NCBI GenBank assembly: GCA_963729195.1
Contig: CAVSNF010000019.1
Span: 310,001 to 374,000 of the forward strand
Origin: CAVPTL01 sp963729195
Lineage (GTDB): Bacteria; Actinomycetota; Thermoleophilia; Gaiellales; JAICJC01
Reading direction: 5' to 3'
Length of the DNA: 64,000 nt
Every line of letters starts with the position of its first letter. Positions within the stretch are counted from its first letter, which is position 1. The position numbers and the translations under genes were made by a program. This document shows positions 63,419 to 64,000 of the stretch, piece by piece. The notes beneath the pieces were generated by a model. It was not told the origin of the DNA. It was given only the letters and a program-made list of their open reading frames with translations, and did not search any database.

Positions 63419-64000
63419 AAGAGGTACTGGGAGCCGCGGTGATCGCGCTACTGCTCGGGATCATCGCCGGCCCCGCGTTCATCGCATTCCTGCGTCGAAA
63501 CGAGTTTGGCCAGCAGATTCGCGAGGACGGGCCGGCCGGTCACCATTCCAAGCAGGGCACACCCACCATGGGCGGCGTGATGCTGATCGGGTGCGCGCTG
63601 ATCGCGTTTCTGATCTACAGCAAGCACACCGGCCCGGGCTGGACCGTTGCTGCGGTGACCGTGGCCTGCGCCGGGATCGGGTTCGCCGACGACTATCTCA
63701 AGCTCCGCCACCGTCGATCCCTGGGCCTCTCGGGGAGGGTCAAGATGGTGCTGCTGGCACTGGTCGCAGCCGCGCTGGGGGTTGTCGTCCACAGCGAGCA
63801 TCTGGGCACGGATGTCTACGTTCCGCTGATCAACGTGCATCTGGCGATGGGCGCGGTCTACTACGTGTTTCTGTTCCTGGTGGTGGCCGGCGCCACCAAC
63901 GCCGTCAATCTCACCGACGGGTTGGACGGACTGGCGGCAGGCACGACCACGATTGCGCTGGCGTCCTACGCCGCGATCATGCTGGTCGCGTTCCTGGTCA
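63415..64000 (+). CDS. mraY: Phospho-MurNAc-pentapeptide translocase MraY (partial)
   Basis: The gene runs off the window end; 195 residues are visible. GTG start in the murF stop. Conserved: IREDGPAGHHSKQGTPTMGG, FADDYLKLRHRRSLGLSGR with the catalytic Asp pair, and NAVNLTDGLDGLAAGTT. Five to six membrane helices are visible. It transfers phospho-MurNAc-pentapeptide to undecaprenyl phosphate to form lipid I. Confidence 0.96.
   Translation, partial: MKEVLGAAVIALLLGIIAGPAFIAFLRRNEFGQQIREDGPAGHHSKQGTPTMGGVMLIGCALIAFLIYSKHTGPGWTVAAVTVACAGIGFADDYLKLRHRRSLGLSGRVKMVLLALVAAALGVVVHSEHLGTDVYVPLINVHLAMGAVYYVFLFLVVAGATNAVNLTDGLDGLAAGTTTIALASYAAIMLVAFLV

Overview
The window is high-GC DNA with dense, often 1-4 nt overlapping genes (GTGA, ATGA and TGATG junctions), many GTG/TTG starts and at least one apparently leaderless promoter. 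The gene content points to an actinobacterium: PspAA/PspAB, a fused PafB-PafC regulator, a LexA box of the Gram-positive type, a Tad pilus locus and an mraZ-led dcw cluster. The cytochrome c maturation genes and the overall mix fit class Thermoleophilia best, but that placement is an inference from gene content. No rRNA, tRNA, CRISPR array, transposase or prophage was seen.

A strong technical signal runs through the window. More than forty conserved genes' reading frames change by one base, nearly always by a net +1, while the homologous protein continues in the next frame. The simplest reading is uncorrected single-base insertions in a long-read assembly. I therefore report such genes as single loci spanning all frames and give the approximate break points.

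Layout. 1-5015: ferric-reductase-like membrane protein, ApbE and a small secreted protein (minus), then an OmpR-type two-component pair and a CPA2 antiporter. 5156-12348: 5'-3' exonuclease, an SOS-controlled Pol IV, a PLP decarboxylase, a CocE-type hydrolase, a sensor-like membrane protein and DUF3054. 12332-19828: GNAT, MsrB, SIMPL protein, two tandem secreted beta-propeller genes, and cytochrome c maturation genes (a CxxxY-type ccmE, ccmF and a small CcmI-like gene). 19828-23372: membrane-stress module pspA-pspAA / pspAB-htpX with an unknown anchored protein embedded. 23427-24338: hpt and a PD-(D/E)XK protein.

24399-30655: metallophosphoesterase, a cyclic 2,3-diphosphoglycerate synthetase homologue, 2-phosphoglycerate kinase, GlpX FBPase, a Rho_N-enoyl-CoA hydratase fusion, a MIP18-type protein and QueG. 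30628-33869: PafBC fusion divergent from a second Pol IV. 33889-42938: small membrane and zinc-motif proteins, HDAC-family deacetylase, TPP enzyme, glycosyltransferase, DUF218, a Flp pilin, dodecin, class II FBA, GtrA, FHA and DUF192. 43154-49962: a two-component pair followed by cpaB-cpaE-tadA-tadB-tadC and a second prepilin. 49962-54232: aldehyde dehydrogenase, then NAD salvage nrtR-pncB-nadE. 54240-64000: primary-type sigma factor, NlpC/P60 hydrolase, and the division/peptidoglycan cluster mraZ-rsmH-ftsL-ftsI-murE-murF-mraY, with mraY cut by the window end.

The most distinctive content is a bacterial operon predicted to make (cyclic) 2,3-diphosphoglycerate next to a gluconeogenic FBPase, the expanded Psp module, and two perfect palindromes that share a core but differ by compensating changes.
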